Assembly (NCBI GenBank): GCA_029210875.1
Contig: JARGFJ010000018.1
Coordinates: forward strand, 1 to 47,249
Direction of reading: 5' to 3'
Source of the DNA: Gammaproteobacteria bacterium
GTDB lineage: Bacteria; Pseudomonadota; Gammaproteobacteria; Nitrosococcales; Methylophagaceae
DNA length: 47,249 nucleotides
Under the pieces are notes generated by a model. It searched no databases. It was not told the origin of the DNA and saw only the letters and a program-made list of their open reading frames with translations. The stretch's first letter is position 1. Each line of letters starts with the position of its first letter. Both the position numbers and the translations under genes were made by a program. This document shows positions 1-9,847 of the stretch, piece after piece.

Positions 1-76
1 AAAAGGTCGTCATAATTGCCCAAGGGGGTCAATTTTACTACGGTGCTAGGGGGTCAGTTTTGCAGTGTTGGTGACA
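1..76. mobile_element. IS21-like element, one terminal end (partial)
   Basis: Read on the minus strand, the element begins TGTCACCAACACTG and then carries two near-identical blocks ending in GACCCCC (positions 49-62 and 24-37 on the plus strand, GGGGGTCAGTTTTG and GGGGGTCAATTTTA, 25 bases apart). A TGT tip followed by several short terminal repeats rich in TGACCCCC is typical of IS21-family ends. Only this end lies in the window; the transposase genes would be to the left. The junction at about base 76 falls inside the sensor gene. The family assignment rests on the end sequence alone. Confidence 0.6.
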
Positions 77-1200
77 ATTAATTCCTCATTTTCTTTTTGC
101 TGGGTGATGTTGCTGAAACTGACAACAGCACCAATAATATTACCATTCTCAATAACAGGATCGCTATAGTATTCGACGGGGAAGCTACTACCATCTTTGC
201 ACCAAAATACTTCATTACTCACATGAGAACGAATGCCATGTTTGAATGAAGCATAGATTTTGCAGTCTTCAGATGGATAATGGCTACCATCATTGTGAGT
301 GTGATGGATTAGCTTATGGGAGTCTTTGCCGATAATTTCTTCCACTTCATAGCCTAACATCCTAGCCCCTGCTGGATTTATGAAGGTAACTATGCCTTGG
401 TTATCAATCCCATAGAAACCATCAGAAATTGAATGTAAAAGTAATTCATTACGCTGATTTGCATATTGTAGTGCATCCAACATTCGATTAATGTCCTTGC
501 CAAGGATGCCAATCTCGGACATATCTTTAATTTGAACGCGTTGATTCGTCTGCCCAGCATGTACTTGATTAGCGACCATGATGACGTGGTTGAGTTTTGA
601 GGTCAATTTGCCTGATAGCCATAGTGCAATGGCAATAGTGATGGTAATTGCTAAAAATGCCATTAAAAAACCATGTATGGCAACTTTGCGGAGGTTATTA
701 TTCAATTTATCTCGACCTAAACCAATGCGAACCCAACCAATGTGTTGTTGGTTTGCTGTGATCGGAGTCACGATGTCTAAACTATTTTTAGTGTCTACCA
801 GGGTGAGATTGGTCGGGGTAGAAATTAAAATTTTTCGACTGACAGGGTCTGCCAGATAATGGCCAATGAGAGATGAATCATGTGATGCCATCACTCGTCC
901 TTCAGGAGATAAGACCATGGCATAACGAAGTTCTGGATTAGAAATAGCCAATACAATCTCTTGCAATCCGACCACATCATCAGCCAATAACCAGGATGAA
1001 CTACTCACCGCGACTGCTCGTGCCAATTCAAAGGTATGATTGATACTTTCTTTCATCAAGAAGTCACGTTCATGTTGTATTATGTTGTAATTGAAAATCA
1101 ACATGATAAGACTTGTGACAGTAGCAAAAGCAAGCGTGAGTTGATTACGGATTGAACTCCGCCACGCGTTAAATAAATTGGATATCAGTGATTTAATCAC
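46..1200 (-). pseudogene. Membrane HAMP-PAS sensor, 3'-truncated by IS
   Basis: 384 codons from a GTG start. TM1 lies at about residues 21-41, an extracytoplasmic sensing region at about 45-172, TM2 at 175-196, a HAMP domain at 196-247 and one PAS domain at 250-370 (LLHSISDGFYGID, INPAGARMLGY). The coding sequence then runs into the IS end: the last nine residues (VTNTAKLTP) and the TAG stop are IS-encoded. Proteins with this layout normally continue into a histidine kinase, GGDEF or similar output domain, which is missing here, so the gene is probably broken. The GTG start overlaps the stop of the upstream PhnD-like gene by four bases (GTGA), implying translational coupling and a sensor/binding-protein pair. 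The identity of the lost output domain cannot be seen. Confidence 0.8.
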
Positions 1201-2108
1201 TCTGGTTGTTCCGGAATAGCGTGATGGAAATCATCTAAAAAATCATGCACAATCAAATAGTCGTCATCTGTTGCCAACTCAAAACGAGATATTGGCAATT
1301 GTGCCAGCATAGCCTGACCTTGTGGCGACTCGTGTAAACGTGTAAGTAGTGTAGCAACACGTTGTACTAGTTGCGGTGGCATATCTTTACGGGCGACTAA
1401 TCCATTATTAATGAGTGGTTCTGTTTGCCAGATCAATTCCAGTTGGCCGGCTTTATCAGGTTGTTGTTGCTGAAATGCCAGCCAAGGAATTGGCCATGTG
1501 GCTGCAGCAGAAACATGGCCAAGGAAAACATTCATGATCGATGATTCTTGTGAACCCACATAAGCATTTCTGATATCGTGATTGATATTCAGTCCATGGG
1601 TTTGCAGGTAGTACTGTGGCATCATCGTGGCAGCAAGTGCTGTTTTGGCAGGGTAACTGACAATCTTCCCTTTCAAGTCAATCGGTTCTCGAATACCGCT
1701 ATCGCGGCGAACCAGGAAAATACCACGGAAATTATAATCATCGCCCATTTTTCCAAAAACCTGATAACCATGTTGAAGTGAGTTTAGGGTTTGAAATGGG
1801 TTGGGTAATGCAAAATCAAATTTTCCTGCATAGAGTTTTTGATCAAATTCTTCATAATTTCGAGAGGCTTCGACTCTGAATTCAGCATTATCTATATGCT
1901 GATTGAGATAGGTCATGATTGGCCCATACAATTCATGTAAGCGTTTGGGATTGTGTAGAGGATGGATGCCAAATAGATAAATTGTGTTAGCACTGTCAGG
2001 CGCTTGTTCAGAAAATGAAGGTTGATACGCTGGTTGTTCCTGTTCGCATGCTGATACTGAGAATATGATCACTAAGCCGATAATGGTTTTAGCTAAAACA
2101 TGAGTCAT
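1197..2108 (-). CDS. PhnD-like substrate-binding lipoprotein
   Basis: 303 residues from the ATG at 2108. An upstream in-frame TTG at 2153 is possible, but the ATG gives a compact lipoprotein signal (hydrophobic run IIGLVIIFSV, then lipobox VSAC with Cys about 21). The mature part resembles the PhnD family of periplasmic binding proteins (phosphate/phosphite/phosphonate type), for example GKFDFALPNPFQ, DLKGKIVSYP and the SGIREPIDL region. No ABC permease or ATPase is nearby. Instead the stop overlaps the start of the PAS sensor gene, so this protein more likely presents a ligand to that sensor than feeds a transporter. The ligand is unknown. Its partner is truncated by an IS, so the pathway may no longer signal. 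Confidence 0.8.
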   Translation of the reverse strand: MTHVLAKTIIGLVIIFSVSACEQEQPAYQPSFSEQAPDSANTIYLFGIHPLHNPKRLHELYGPIMTYLNQHIDNAEFRVEASRNYEEFDQKLYAGKFDFALPNPFQTLNSLQHGYQVFGKMGDDYNFRGIFLVRRDSGIREPIDLKGKIVSYPAKTALAATMMPQYYLQTHGLNINHDIRNAYVGSQESSIMNVFLGHVSAAATWPIPWLAFQQQQPDKAGQLELIWQTEPLINNGLVARKDMPPQLVQRVATLLTRLHESPQGQAMLAQLPISRFELATDDDYLIVHDFLDDFHHAIPEQPE

Positions 2109-2153
2109 AAAACGGGCACTACAAAAAGAGTCGGTAAAGTATTTTGCAGGCAA

Positions 2154-2495
2154 ACGACGGGTAAGTAAAGCGCATTAATCAAGATCAAAGCGTGGTGATT
2201 TTCTCATTTTAGCAATAAAAAAACGAACATGGTTATATGCTGATGATGTTGTTATAAAAAGCAGTGAAAACATAGAAGCGATGTCGTTTTATTGAGAACA
2301 GTTTTTAAAATACCGGGGTGAAAACGAAACAGCATTTTGTTACCTTTGGCATAAGTTGTATGTGAAATAGACCAAATTTTGGATAGAGTATGCTGAGCAA
2401 ACGGCTAATTTTGAACTGGTTTTGGATTAACGCTTGTCGTTTTTGCTTTTCACCTGCTACTCTTCGTGCACGTAAATTAATTTCAAAGCACAGCG
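2154..2495. other. Intergenic region between divergent genes
   Basis: This 342-base AT-rich gap separates the minus-strand PhnD-like gene from plus-strand parE and should hold both promoters. A 38-codon plus-strand ORF (2390-2506, starting MLSKRLILNWFW) overlaps the parE start by eleven bases. It has no strong ribosome site and no recognisable family, so it is not called as a gene. No convincing -35/-10 pair or terminator stood out. Confidence 0.5.
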
Positions 2496-4388
2496 ATGAC
2501 AAATGAATATAATGCCTCAGCGATTGAGGTTTTAACAGGTTTAGAGCCAGTTCAAAAACGACCGGGGATGTATACCGATACCACTCGGCCTAATCATTTG
2601 GCTCAAGAAGTTATTGATAACAGTATTGACGAGGCAGTTGCTGGCCATGCGCGTCAGGTTCAGGTTATTTTACACCCAGATAACTCGCTTGAAGTCATCG
2701 ATGATGGCCGCGGTATGCCGGTTGATATTCATCCTGAAGAAGGTGTGCCTGGTGTTGAGGTGATTCTTACGCGTCTCCATGCTGGTGGTAAATTTTCAAA
2801 TAAAAATTATCAATTCTCAGGTGGCTTACACGGTGTAGGGGTCTCAGTAGTTAATGCCTTATCGTCGCGATTAGATGTCAAAATTCGACGTAATGCGACT
2901 GAATACGCCATTAGCTTCGCTCATGGTCTAAAAACAAGCGAGTTAACTGAAATTGGGTCAGTCGGTAAACGCAATACCGGCACCACAGTGCGCTTTTGGC
3001 CAGAAGAATCCTATTTTGATGCGCCTAAATTTCAGGTCTCTCGCCTACGTCATGTCTTGCGTGCTAAAGCAGTATTATGTCCAGGTTTAGTTGTTACTTT
3101 CACTGATTTATCTGGTAAGGAAAAAAGTGAAGATCGCTGGTGCTATGAAGATGGTTTAAAGAGCTATCTTTCAACAATGATGACTGATCAACCCTGTGTG
3201 CCTGCACACCCATTTGTTGGGCATATTGCAGGCGATAATGAAGAAGTTGATTGGGCATTGATGTGGCAATTGGAGTCAGGGGAAGAGTTGGCAGAAAGTT
3301 ATGTTAATTTAATTCCGACAGCGCAAGGTGGCACCCATGTTAATGGACTTCGATCTGGTTTATTAGATGCCTTACGTGAGTTTTGTGAATTTCGTAGCTT
3401 GTTACCTCGTGGCGTTAAATTATCGCCAGAAGATATCTGGAATCGTTGTTGCTACGTCTTATCAGTCAAATTACAAGATCCACAATTTTCAGGGCAAACG
3501 AAAGAACGCTTATCATCTCGCCAATGTGCAGGGTTTGTTTCAGGTGCCGTTAAAGATGCCTTTAGTCTTTGGTTAAATCACCATGTTGAAGATGGTGAAA
3601 AAATAGCTGATCTAGCAATCAGTAATGCTCAATCTCGATTAAAACAAGCGAAAAAAGTCATACGTAAACGGGTGCAATCCGGCCCAGCTTTACCCGGTAA
3701 ATTATCTGATTGTTCATCTCAAGATGTGACTCGAACAGAATTGTTTTTAGTCGAAGGTGACTCTGCTGGTGGCAGTGCCAAACAAGGTCGTGATCGTGAA
3801 TTTCAAGCAATCATGCCGTTACGCGGTAAGATTTTAAATACGTGGGAAGTCGAATCTGGCCAGGTTTTGGCTTCGCAGGAAGTACATGATATTGCGGTGG
3901 CTGTCGGTGTTGATCCTGGTTCGGATGACTTATCCGGTTTACGTTATGGCAAAATCTGTATTCTGGCGGATGCCGATTCAGATGGTGCCCATATTGCAAC
4001 CTTATTGTGTGCTTTATTTGTTCGGCATTTTAGACCCTTAGTTGAAGCAGGGCATATCTGTGTGGCGATGCCACCACTCTATCGAATCGATGTTGGTAAA
4101 CAGGTGTTTTATGCATTGGATAACGATGAACAAAAAATTATTCTAGATCGCATTGAGAAAGACAAAATAAAAGGCAAAGTGGGTATTCAGCGTTTTAAAG
4201 GATTGGGTGAAATGAACCCACTACAACTACGTGAAACCACAATGGCACCGGATACCAGACGCTTGATTCGACTGACAATTAGTGCTGAAGATGACACCAT
4301 GATGATGATGGATAAACTGCTTGCCAAAAAGCGTGCTACTGATCGCAAAATTTGGTTAGAAGAGCAGGGGGACTTGGCAACAATATGA
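2496..4388 (+). CDS. parE: DNA topoisomerase IV subunit B
   Basis: 630 residues, the normal ParE length. ATPase subunit of the type IIA topoisomerase that decatenates daughter chromosomes. The N-terminal GHKL ATPase domain shows EVIDNSIDEA, DDGRGMP and the GGLHGVGVSVVNAL glycine-rich lid. The TOPRIM domain shows LFLVEGDSAGGSA and the acidic metal motif ADADSDGAH. The short inter-domain segment and lack of the GyrB-specific C-terminal insert favour ParE over GyrB, as does the directly following parC. The ribosome site before the ATG is weak. It is separated from parC by 43 bases and probably cotranscribed with it. Confidence 0.97.
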   Translation: MTNEYNASAIEVLTGLEPVQKRPGMYTDTTRPNHLAQEVIDNSIDEAVAGHARQVQVILHPDNSLEVIDDGRGMPVDIHPEEGVPGVEVILTRLHAGGKFSNKNYQFSGGLHGVGVSVVNALSSRLDVKIRRNATEYAISFAHGLKTSELTEIGSVGKRNTGTTVRFWPEESYFDAPKFQVSRLRHVLRAKAVLCPGLVVTFTDLSGKEKSEDRWCYEDGLKSYLSTMMTDQPCVPAHPFVGHIAGDNEEVDWALMWQLESGEELAESYVNLIPTAQGGTHVNGLRSGLLDALREFCEFRSLLPRGVKLSPEDIWNRCCYVLSVKLQDPQFSGQTKERLSSRQCAGFVSGAVKDAFSLWLNHHVEDGEKIADLAISNAQSRLKQAKKVIRKRVQSGPALPGKLSDCSSQDVTRTELFLVEGDSAGGSAKQGRDREFQAIMPLRGKILNTWEVESGQVLASQEVHDIAVAVGVDPGSDDLSGLRYGKICILADADSDGAHIATLLCALFVRHFRPLVEAGHICVAMPPLYRIDVGKQVFYALDNDEQKIILDRIEKDKIKGKVGIQRFKGLGEMNPLQLRETTMAPDTRRLIRLTISAEDDTMMMMDKLLAKKRATDRKIWLEEQGDLATI

Positions 4389-4431
4389 TGATATTGACAC
4401 TGTATCAGCACTGTATTAAGAGACATTTACA

Positions 4432-6672
4432 ATGACTACTGTAATGGATGATTTAGAGCGATTACCTGTACGCGACTTCACTGAAAAGGCTTACCTTGAT
4501 TATTCAATGTATGTCATTTTAGATCGTGCCTTGCCACATGTTGGTGATGGATTAAAACCAGTGCAACGTCGCATTGTTTATGCGATGTCAGAGTTGGGTC
4601 TGAGTGCCTTATCTAAACATAAAAAATCAGCTCGTACCGTTGGTGATGTATTAGGTAAATATCACCCTCATGGTGATTCCGCCTGTTATGAAGCAATGGT
4701 GTTGATGGCACAACCATTCTCATATCGCTATCCGTTGATTGATGGTCAAGGCAACTGGGGATCGATGGATGATCCTAAATCGTTCGCCGCTATGCGTTAT
4801 ACCGAATCACGTTTAGCCCCTTATGCACAAAGTTTATTAAGCGAACTTGGCCAAGGCACAGTGGAATGGCAGCCCAACTTTGATGGTTCGATGAATGAGC
4901 CGACGTTGTTACCAGCCCGCTTACCTAATGTGTTGCTCAATGGCGGAACAGGTATTGCGGTTGGGATGGCAACAGATATTCCACCACACAATTTACGAGA
5001 AGTAGTCAACGCCTGTCTTTTGTTGCTTAAATCGCCGAAAACCACATTAGATGAGTTATTAGAACAAATTCAAGGGCCTGATTTCCCCACAGGTGGCGAA
5101 ATAGTCTCGACCCGTGAAGAGTTATTAAAGCTGTATCAAACGGGTCATGGTTCGGTCAGACAGCGTGCATGTTACGTCAAAGAAGAAGGCGAAATTATTA
5201 TCAATGCACTGCCGTTTCAAACGTCAGGTGCAAAATTGATTGAGCAAATTGCAGGACAAATGCACAACAAGAAGCTACCAATGGTCGCTGATTTGCGTGA
5301 TGAATCAGATCATGAACATCCGGTTAGACTTGTTATCGTCCCACGCTCAAATCGCGTTGATGTTGATGGTTTGATGTCTCATTTGTTTGCGACTACGGAT
5401 CTTGAGCGTAGCTATCGCGTCAATATGAATATGATTGGTTTGGATGGCCGACCACAGGTTAAAAATCTGCGTGATTTATTATTGGAATGGTTGGTATTTC
5501 GTACTGAAACAGTGCGTCGCCGTTTGCAATATCGATTGGATAAGATCATTGATCGCATGCATGTATTGGAAGGTTTGTTAGTTGCCTATCTCAATATTGA
5601 TGAAGTGATTGCTATCATTAGAACAGAAGATGAACCCAAGCCTGTTTTGATGGAACGCTTTGGTATTAGCGAACGTCAGGCTGAAGCCATATTAGAATTA
5701 AAATTACGCCATTTAGCCAAACTTGAAGAGATGAAAATTCGTTCTGAACTGGATGACTTGGCTAAAGAAAGAAAATCAATTGAATTATTGCTCAGTTCTG
5801 ACACACGCCTTAAAACCCAAGTTCGTAAAGAATTAGAAGCGGATGCTGACAAGTTTGGTGATGACCGCCGTTCTGCCATTGTGTCTCGGCAAGCCGCCAA
5901 AGCGTTAAGTGAAACCGAGTTATTACCAACCGAACCATTAACAATCGTATTATCAGAAAGTGGTTGGGTGCGTGCTGCTAAAGGCCATGATGTTGATCCC
6001 GCATCATTGAACTTCCGAACGGGTGATCGTTATGCCACATCAGTTAAAGCGCGAAGTAATCAACAGATCGTGTTTTTAGATACAACGGGTCGCAGTTATT
6101 CATTGCCGGCACATACCTTGCCGTCAGCACGTGGCCAAGGTGAACCGTTAAGTGGTCGCTTACAAGCACCAGCAGATGCACGTTTTATAGCCGTGTTAGC
6201 AGGAGAGCTTGATCAACCCTTATTGTTATCTAACACAGCGGGTTATGGCTTTGTAACAACATTAGATAATTTGTTGGCTAAAAATAAAGCAGGTAAAGCT
6301 CTATTTAATCTACCTGATGGTGCCCAAGTTTTAACGCCATTGTGGATTGATAATATTGAAACAGATAGCCTTGCGGTAACAGCGGGTGACGGTCGTTTAT
6401 TAGTGTGTGCAGCGAACGAAGTGCCTGTTATGAATAAAGGTAAAGGTGTGCGATTAATCAATATTCCACAGGCACGATTTAGTGCCGGTCAAGAATGGTT
6501 GCACTCGGTGACATGTGTACCTCAAGATCGCAGTCTCACCTTACATGCAGGTAAGCGTCATTTAACCCTTAAACCTGCTGATCTTGCTCATTACAATGGC
6601 GAACGGGGTAAGCGTGGTCATAAATTGCCACGTGGATTACAAAAAGTAACGCAAGTGGAGTTGGCCGAGTAA
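4432..6672 (+). CDS. parC: DNA topoisomerase IV subunit A
   Basis: 746 residues, normal for ParC. Breakage-reunion subunit that partners ParE. The catalytic tyrosine is Tyr123 in [12 protein letters not shown]. The quinolone-resistance-determining region reads [12 protein letters not shown] with Ser83 and Glu87, the residues found in susceptible enzymes. A coiled-coil and C-gate region (about 360-500) is followed by a C-terminal beta-pinwheel-type domain that is shorter than in GyrA. It is followed after 43 bases by the formate dehydrogenase accessory cluster on the same strand, with no clear terminator between. Confidence 0.97.
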   Translation: MTTVMDDLERLPVRDFTEKAYLDYSMYVILDRALPHVGDGLKPVQRRIVYAMSELGLSALSKHKKSARTVGDVLGKYHPHGDSACYEAMVLMAQPFSYRYPLIDGQGNWGSMDDPKSFAAMRYTESRLAPYAQSLLSELGQGTVEWQPNFDGSMNEPTLLPARLPNVLLNGGTGIAVGMATDIPPHNLREVVNACLLLLKSPKTTLDELLEQIQGPDFPTGGEIVSTREELLKLYQTGHGSVRQRACYVKEEGEIIINALPFQTSGAKLIEQIAGQMHNKKLPMVADLRDESDHEHPVRLVIVPRSNRVDVDGLMSHLFATTDLERSYRVNMNMIGLDGRPQVKNLRDLLLEWLVFRTETVRRRLQYRLDKIIDRMHVLEGLLVAYLNIDEVIAIIRTEDEPKPVLMERFGISERQAEAILELKLRHLAKLEEMKIRSELDDLAKERKSIELLLSSDTRLKTQVRKELEADADKFGDDRRSAIVSRQAAKALSETELLPTEPLTIVLSESGWVRAAKGHDVDPASLNFRTGDRYATSVKARSNQQIVFLDTTGRSYSLPAHTLPSARGQGEPLSGRLQAPADARFIAVLAGELDQPLLLSNTAGYGFVTTLDNLLAKNKAGKALFNLPDGAQVLTPLWIDNIETDSLAVTAGDGRLLVCAANEVPVMNKGKGVRLINIPQARFSAGQEWLHSVTCVPQDRSLTLHAGKRHLTLKPADLAHYNGERGKRGHKLPRGLQKVTQVELAE

Positions 6673-6715
6673 TTACAGCAGAGTAATCTGTTACGTTGAG
6701 CAGTATAATAATCCG

Positions 6716-7198
6716 ATGATGCAACAAAATATAATAGATAGAAAAACCATTTCAGCAGTTATGTTGCAGCAGGAGAGTAGTCACCCTTGGGCTGATAGCG
6801 TTTGGACATTAGCTGGCGTCATTCCCGGGTTATCACAAATGCAATTAAGCCAACTTGAGTCAACAGGTAAGTTACATTTCTGGCCTGATCTAGAACTTCA
6901 ATTGCATGTATTGCATTGTGATGCCTATTATCAAAATCTGGTGTCTGCAAACCCTCAACTGTATTTAATCAGTCAACAGAATGATAGTAATACACTGTCA
7001 CCGTTATTAGTGACGGTTGATTTTGATGAGGCTGCATCCTACATGGAAACCGGTGCACAGGTATTTTATAGCGCCTTACCCGCAGCGTTAATATCATGGT
7101 TAGAAGCCTTTGTTTTGACACATTATCGACCAGAGAAACCTAAAAAACGTCAGCGCAAAAAATGGCATGATGGTGGTGAAACCCATGACAAAATCTGA
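6716..7198 (+). CDS. DUF3305 protein of formate dehydrogenase cluster
   Basis: 160 residues. Recognised as DUF3305 from the N-terminal strand (TISAVMLQQES, then WTLAGVIPG) and from context: DUF3305 is normally followed by DUF3306 and an Fe-S protein upstream of Tat-type formate dehydrogenase genes. The biochemical role is not established; association with assembly or maturation of the enzyme is inferred from linkage. The C-terminus is very basic (KPKKRQRKKWHDGG). It overlaps the next gene by 14 bases. Two adjacent ATG codons (6716 and 6719) could both start it. Confidence 0.8.
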   Translation: MMQQNIIDRKTISAVMLQQESSHPWADSVWTLAGVIPGLSQMQLSQLESTGKLHFWPDLELQLHVLHCDAYYQNLVSANPQLYLISQQNDSNTLSPLLVTVDFDEAASYMETGAQVFYSALPAALISWLEAFVLTHYRPEKPKKRQRKKWHDGGETHDKI

Positions 7199-7658
7199 AG
7201 ATAACGAAGGATTTGTATCACGTTGGTCACGGCGTAAATTAGATGATGAAGCTAAACCTGAACCTAGTGTCGCGTCGGAATTACCAGACGATTTTGATGG
7301 TAAAGATTTATCTCAAGCGGAACAAACAATACCGTCGGTAACTGATGAAGCGTTACCGATATGGCAACAAAAAGATGCTGATCCCAAACTGAAAATAGCA
7401 GCGTTACGTGATTTATTTCATACAGATGAATTCAATCAACGTGATGGTCTTAATGACTATGATCATGACTATACACAACAGTGGAAACTGGGTGATATTG
7501 TGACATCACAAATGAAACGAATGGTTAAACTGGCTCAACAAAAAAACGAACTGGGATCAGAACATCCACCCAAAACAGAAAACAGTCCAAGCTTGCCAGC
7601 ACAAGCAGAAAATACAGTGCTACCAACAGATAACAACGAGGATGACAAGATTGCATAA
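7185..7658 (+). CDS. DUF3306 protein of formate dehydrogenase cluster
   Basis: 157 residues from the ATG at 7185, which overlaps the end of the DUF3305 gene; an earlier in-frame ATG at 7167 lies deeper in that gene and is less likely. The N-terminal GFVSRWSRRKLDDE is the hallmark of DUF3306. A central block (KIAALRDLFHTDEFN, DGLNDYDHDYT) is the other conserved part, and the rest is acidic, low-complexity and probably disordered. No signal peptide or membrane segment. Function is unknown; by linkage it is an accessory factor of the Tat-exported formate dehydrogenase encoded downstream. Confidence 0.8.
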   Translation: MTKSEDNEGFVSRWSRRKLDDEAKPEPSVASELPDDFDGKDLSQAEQTIPSVTDEALPIWQQKDADPKLKIAALRDLFHTDEFNQRDGLNDYDHDYTQQWKLGDIVTSQMKRMVKLAQQKNELGSEHPPKTENSPSLPAQAENTVLPTDNNEDDKIA

Positions 7659-9162
7659 CTCAATACAACAATTAGGTGTGATCGATATCATGCCAATTGA
7701 TTTAGTTGAATTTAGTTCAAGTGGCAGACTGTTGATTGTTGGCAGCCAAGCACAAATTGATGCAGTAACACCTCATCTTGATGGTTTACAAATCACGTCA
7801 TCAATAGACAAGCCAGCTAGCATTACTGGTTGGTTGGGTAAATTTATGGTTGAACTTAAATCACAGACCTTGGCGTTTGATCTTATTCTGGATTTAATGG
7901 CAGAACCTGCCATCTCAATTAAGGTTTTGCCGTTGGGGTATTTTGCGCCACGTGATAATCAACAAAAATTAGCCGAGGCATTACAGCAAGTACCAGATCT
8001 TATCGGCATATTTGATAAACCTCGTTACTTTCAATATAAACCGTCAATTTGTGCACACTCTCGTCGTCAGGTAAAAGGCTGTCAACACTGTATAGACGCA
8101 TGTCCTGCCGAGGCAATTAGTAGTTCAGGAGATACAGTCACAGTCAATCCGTCGTTATGCCAAGGTTGTGGAAGTTGTACTGCTGTTTGTCCGTCAGGTG
8201 CAATGACATATGCCTTACCAACACTGGATGTCAGCCTTAATCGTCTAAGAGTCATGCTAAAGGCGTATTTTGAACTTGAAACAGTGCCGCCAACCTTGCT
8301 GATTCATGATGAAAATCATGGTCAAATGATGATAGAGACGATGGCGGATAGTTTGAGCCAAACAACAATCGCATTTTCTATTGAAGAAATTGGTGCTCTA
8401 GGTATGCCTTTTTGGCTGAGTGCCTTAGCCTACGGTGTTGGTCATGTCGTTGTTTGGGATGCGGGTAGCCACGACGATCATGATTGGCTTGAACTTCAAC
8501 ATGAAATATCAAAAACAAATGAGATGTTGACTGGTATCGGTTTTGATCAATCAATTAGCTGGTTTAGCGGCAATAATTTTGAGCAATTAACACAGCAAGT
8601 AAACCAATCAGACACGTTAGTTATTGTGGAACGCGCACAATTTGCTGGTGTTGATGATAAACGTCGCATGATTACTATTGCAATGGAGCATCTTTACAGA
8701 CAGGCTCCAAAACCGATAGAACTGTTGCCATTAAATGAAGGCGCTGCTTTTGGTGAGATTCAGATTGATAAACAAGCCTGCACTTTATGTATGTCATGTG
8801 TGTCCGTTTGCCCAGTAGGTGCAGTGTTAGATGGTGTTGATAAGCCTCAGCTTAATTTTGTTGAAGACTTATGTGTGCAATGTGGCATGTGTAGCAATGC
8901 CTGTCCTGAAAATGCCATCAGTTTGAACCCACGATATCTCTTCGATCGTGAGCAATCGCGGAAGGTTAGACTTTTATATGAGGAACCGATATTTCATTGC
9001 ATATCATGTAATAAACCGTTTGCAACCCAGAAAATGATCACCACCATGACTGAAAAACTCAAAGGCCATGCCATGTTTCAGGGAGCAGCATTAGAACGAT
9101 TAAAAATGTGTGAGGATTGTAGAGTGAAAGCAATGTTTAAAGAAGCGCAAGGACCGATGTAA
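7642..9162 (+). CDS. Poly-[4Fe-4S] ferredoxin, FDH accessory
   Basis: 506 residues. Two ferredoxin pairs are visible: the first at about 132-185 (CQHCIDACP, CQGCGSCTAVCP) and the second at about 380-430 (CTLCMSCVSVCP, CVQCGMCSNACP), giving up to four [4Fe-4S] clusters. Between them is a non-cysteine domain of about 190 residues. Near the C-terminus two CxxC pairs (CISC, CEDC) look like a zinc-ribbon. There is no signal peptide, so it is cytoplasmic. The family travels with DUF3305/DUF3306 and TorD-like genes in formate dehydrogenase loci; a role in electron supply or cofactor assembly is inferred. The start is uncertain: ATG at 7642 overlaps the previous gene by 17 bases, and ATG at 7690 would also give a plausible protein. 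It overlaps the next gene by one base. Confidence 0.8.
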   Translation: MTRLHNSIQQLGVIDIMPIDLVEFSSSGRLLIVGSQAQIDAVTPHLDGLQITSSIDKPASITGWLGKFMVELKSQTLAFDLILDLMAEPAISIKVLPLGYFAPRDNQQKLAEALQQVPDLIGIFDKPRYFQYKPSICAHSRRQVKGCQHCIDACPAEAISSSGDTVTVNPSLCQGCGSCTAVCPSGAMTYALPTLDVSLNRLRVMLKAYFELETVPPTLLIHDENHGQMMIETMADSLSQTTIAFSIEEIGALGMPFWLSALAYGVGHVVVWDAGSHDDHDWLELQHEISKTNEMLTGIGFDQSISWFSGNNFEQLTQQVNQSDTLVIVERAQFAGVDDKRRMITIAMEHLYRQAPKPIELLPLNEGAAFGEIQIDKQACTLCMSCVSVCPVGAVLDGVDKPQLNFVEDLCVQCGMCSNACPENAISLNPRYLFDREQSRKVRLLYEEPIFHCISCNKPFATQKMITTMTEKLKGHAMFQGAALERLKMCEDCRVKAMFKEAQGPM

Positions 9163-9731
9163 TGGCAGATGAAAACACACTTTGGCGAGCTCAAACGTAT
9201 GCCTTGTTGGCAACATTACTGAATGCGGCCCCCCAGAAAGTAGTATTAGAACAGTTAGCTACTTTGGAGATAGTAGAGCCTGACAGTCCAATGGGTAAAC
9301 AATGGTTGCAGTTGCGTGAAGCGGTCAAGCAAGTTGATCCAGAATCAATTTCAGATGAGTTTCAAACATTGTTTATTGGTGTTACCCATGGCGAACTAAT
9401 CCCTTATGGTTGTTATTACCAAACTGGATTTTTAATGGAAGAACCCGTGGCATTATTGCGTTCTGACTTGGCTAAACTAGGTCTGGAAAGACAGCAAGAT
9501 GTGAGTGAGCCGGAAGACCATATTGCAGCACAATGTGATGTGATGCGCCTTATCCTAATGGCTGAAGGCACACCTGTCGTGAGCGCACAGCAATTTTTTC
9601 AGCGACATTTGGCCCCATGGGCAGAAAAATTCTTTGCTGATATGGTGCAGGCAGAAAATGCAATTTTTTATCGCTCAGTTGGACACTTAGGTCAAACATT
9701 TATGCAATTAGAACAAAGCCTAATGGTGTAA
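9162..9731 (+). CDS. TorD-family molecular chaperone
   Basis: 189 residues, all-helical TorD/DmsD type. The family binds Tat signal peptides of molybdoenzymes and holds the apoprotein until cofactor is inserted. Supporting sequence includes the N-terminal YALLATLLNAAP, the central PYGCYYQTGFLMEEPVALLR (family Y/E-P-x-x-x-x-R type motif) and the EPEDHIAAQCDVM helix that is near-invariant in the family. Its likely client is the RR-signal-bearing FdhA encoded downstream. It is coupled to the ferredoxin gene (TAATG overlap). Confidence 0.87.
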   Translation: MADENTLWRAQTYALLATLLNAAPQKVVLEQLATLEIVEPDSPMGKQWLQLREAVKQVDPESISDEFQTLFIGVTHGELIPYGCYYQTGFLMEEPVALLRSDLAKLGLERQQDVSEPEDHIAAQCDVMRLILMAEGTPVVSAQQFFQRHLAPWAEKFFADMVQAENAIFYRSVGHLGQTFMQLEQSLMV

Positions 9732-9847
9732 GCCCCTTGCTTATAAGCGCATTGTGCGCGATACTCTAGACATTGTTTTTACAAAATAAAACAGCTGTTT
9801 ACGCACCATTTAAGGGGTATTTATACATCAAATGGACGGGAGGAATC
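9732..9847 (+). promoter_or_regulatory. Spacer with small inverted repeat, possible promoter
   Basis: This 116-base gap is the first real break in the formate dehydrogenase operon, so a second promoter for the structural genes may lie here. It contains a short palindrome GCGCATTGTGCGC (9747-9759) and an AT-rich stretch. A strong ribosome site (GGGAGGAATC) precedes the next ATG. No sigma-70 pair is clear enough to call. Confidence 0.3.

Noticed and set aside
2305..2502. 65-residue minus-strand ORF over the parE promoter region
   Set aside because: Lies across the parE start, has no ribosome site or known motif and is compositionally like non-coding DNA.
2390..2506. 38-codon ORF overlapping the parE start (MLSKRLILNWFW...)
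   Set aside because: No good ribosome site, no recognisable family and odd composition; more likely chance reading of the parE leader.
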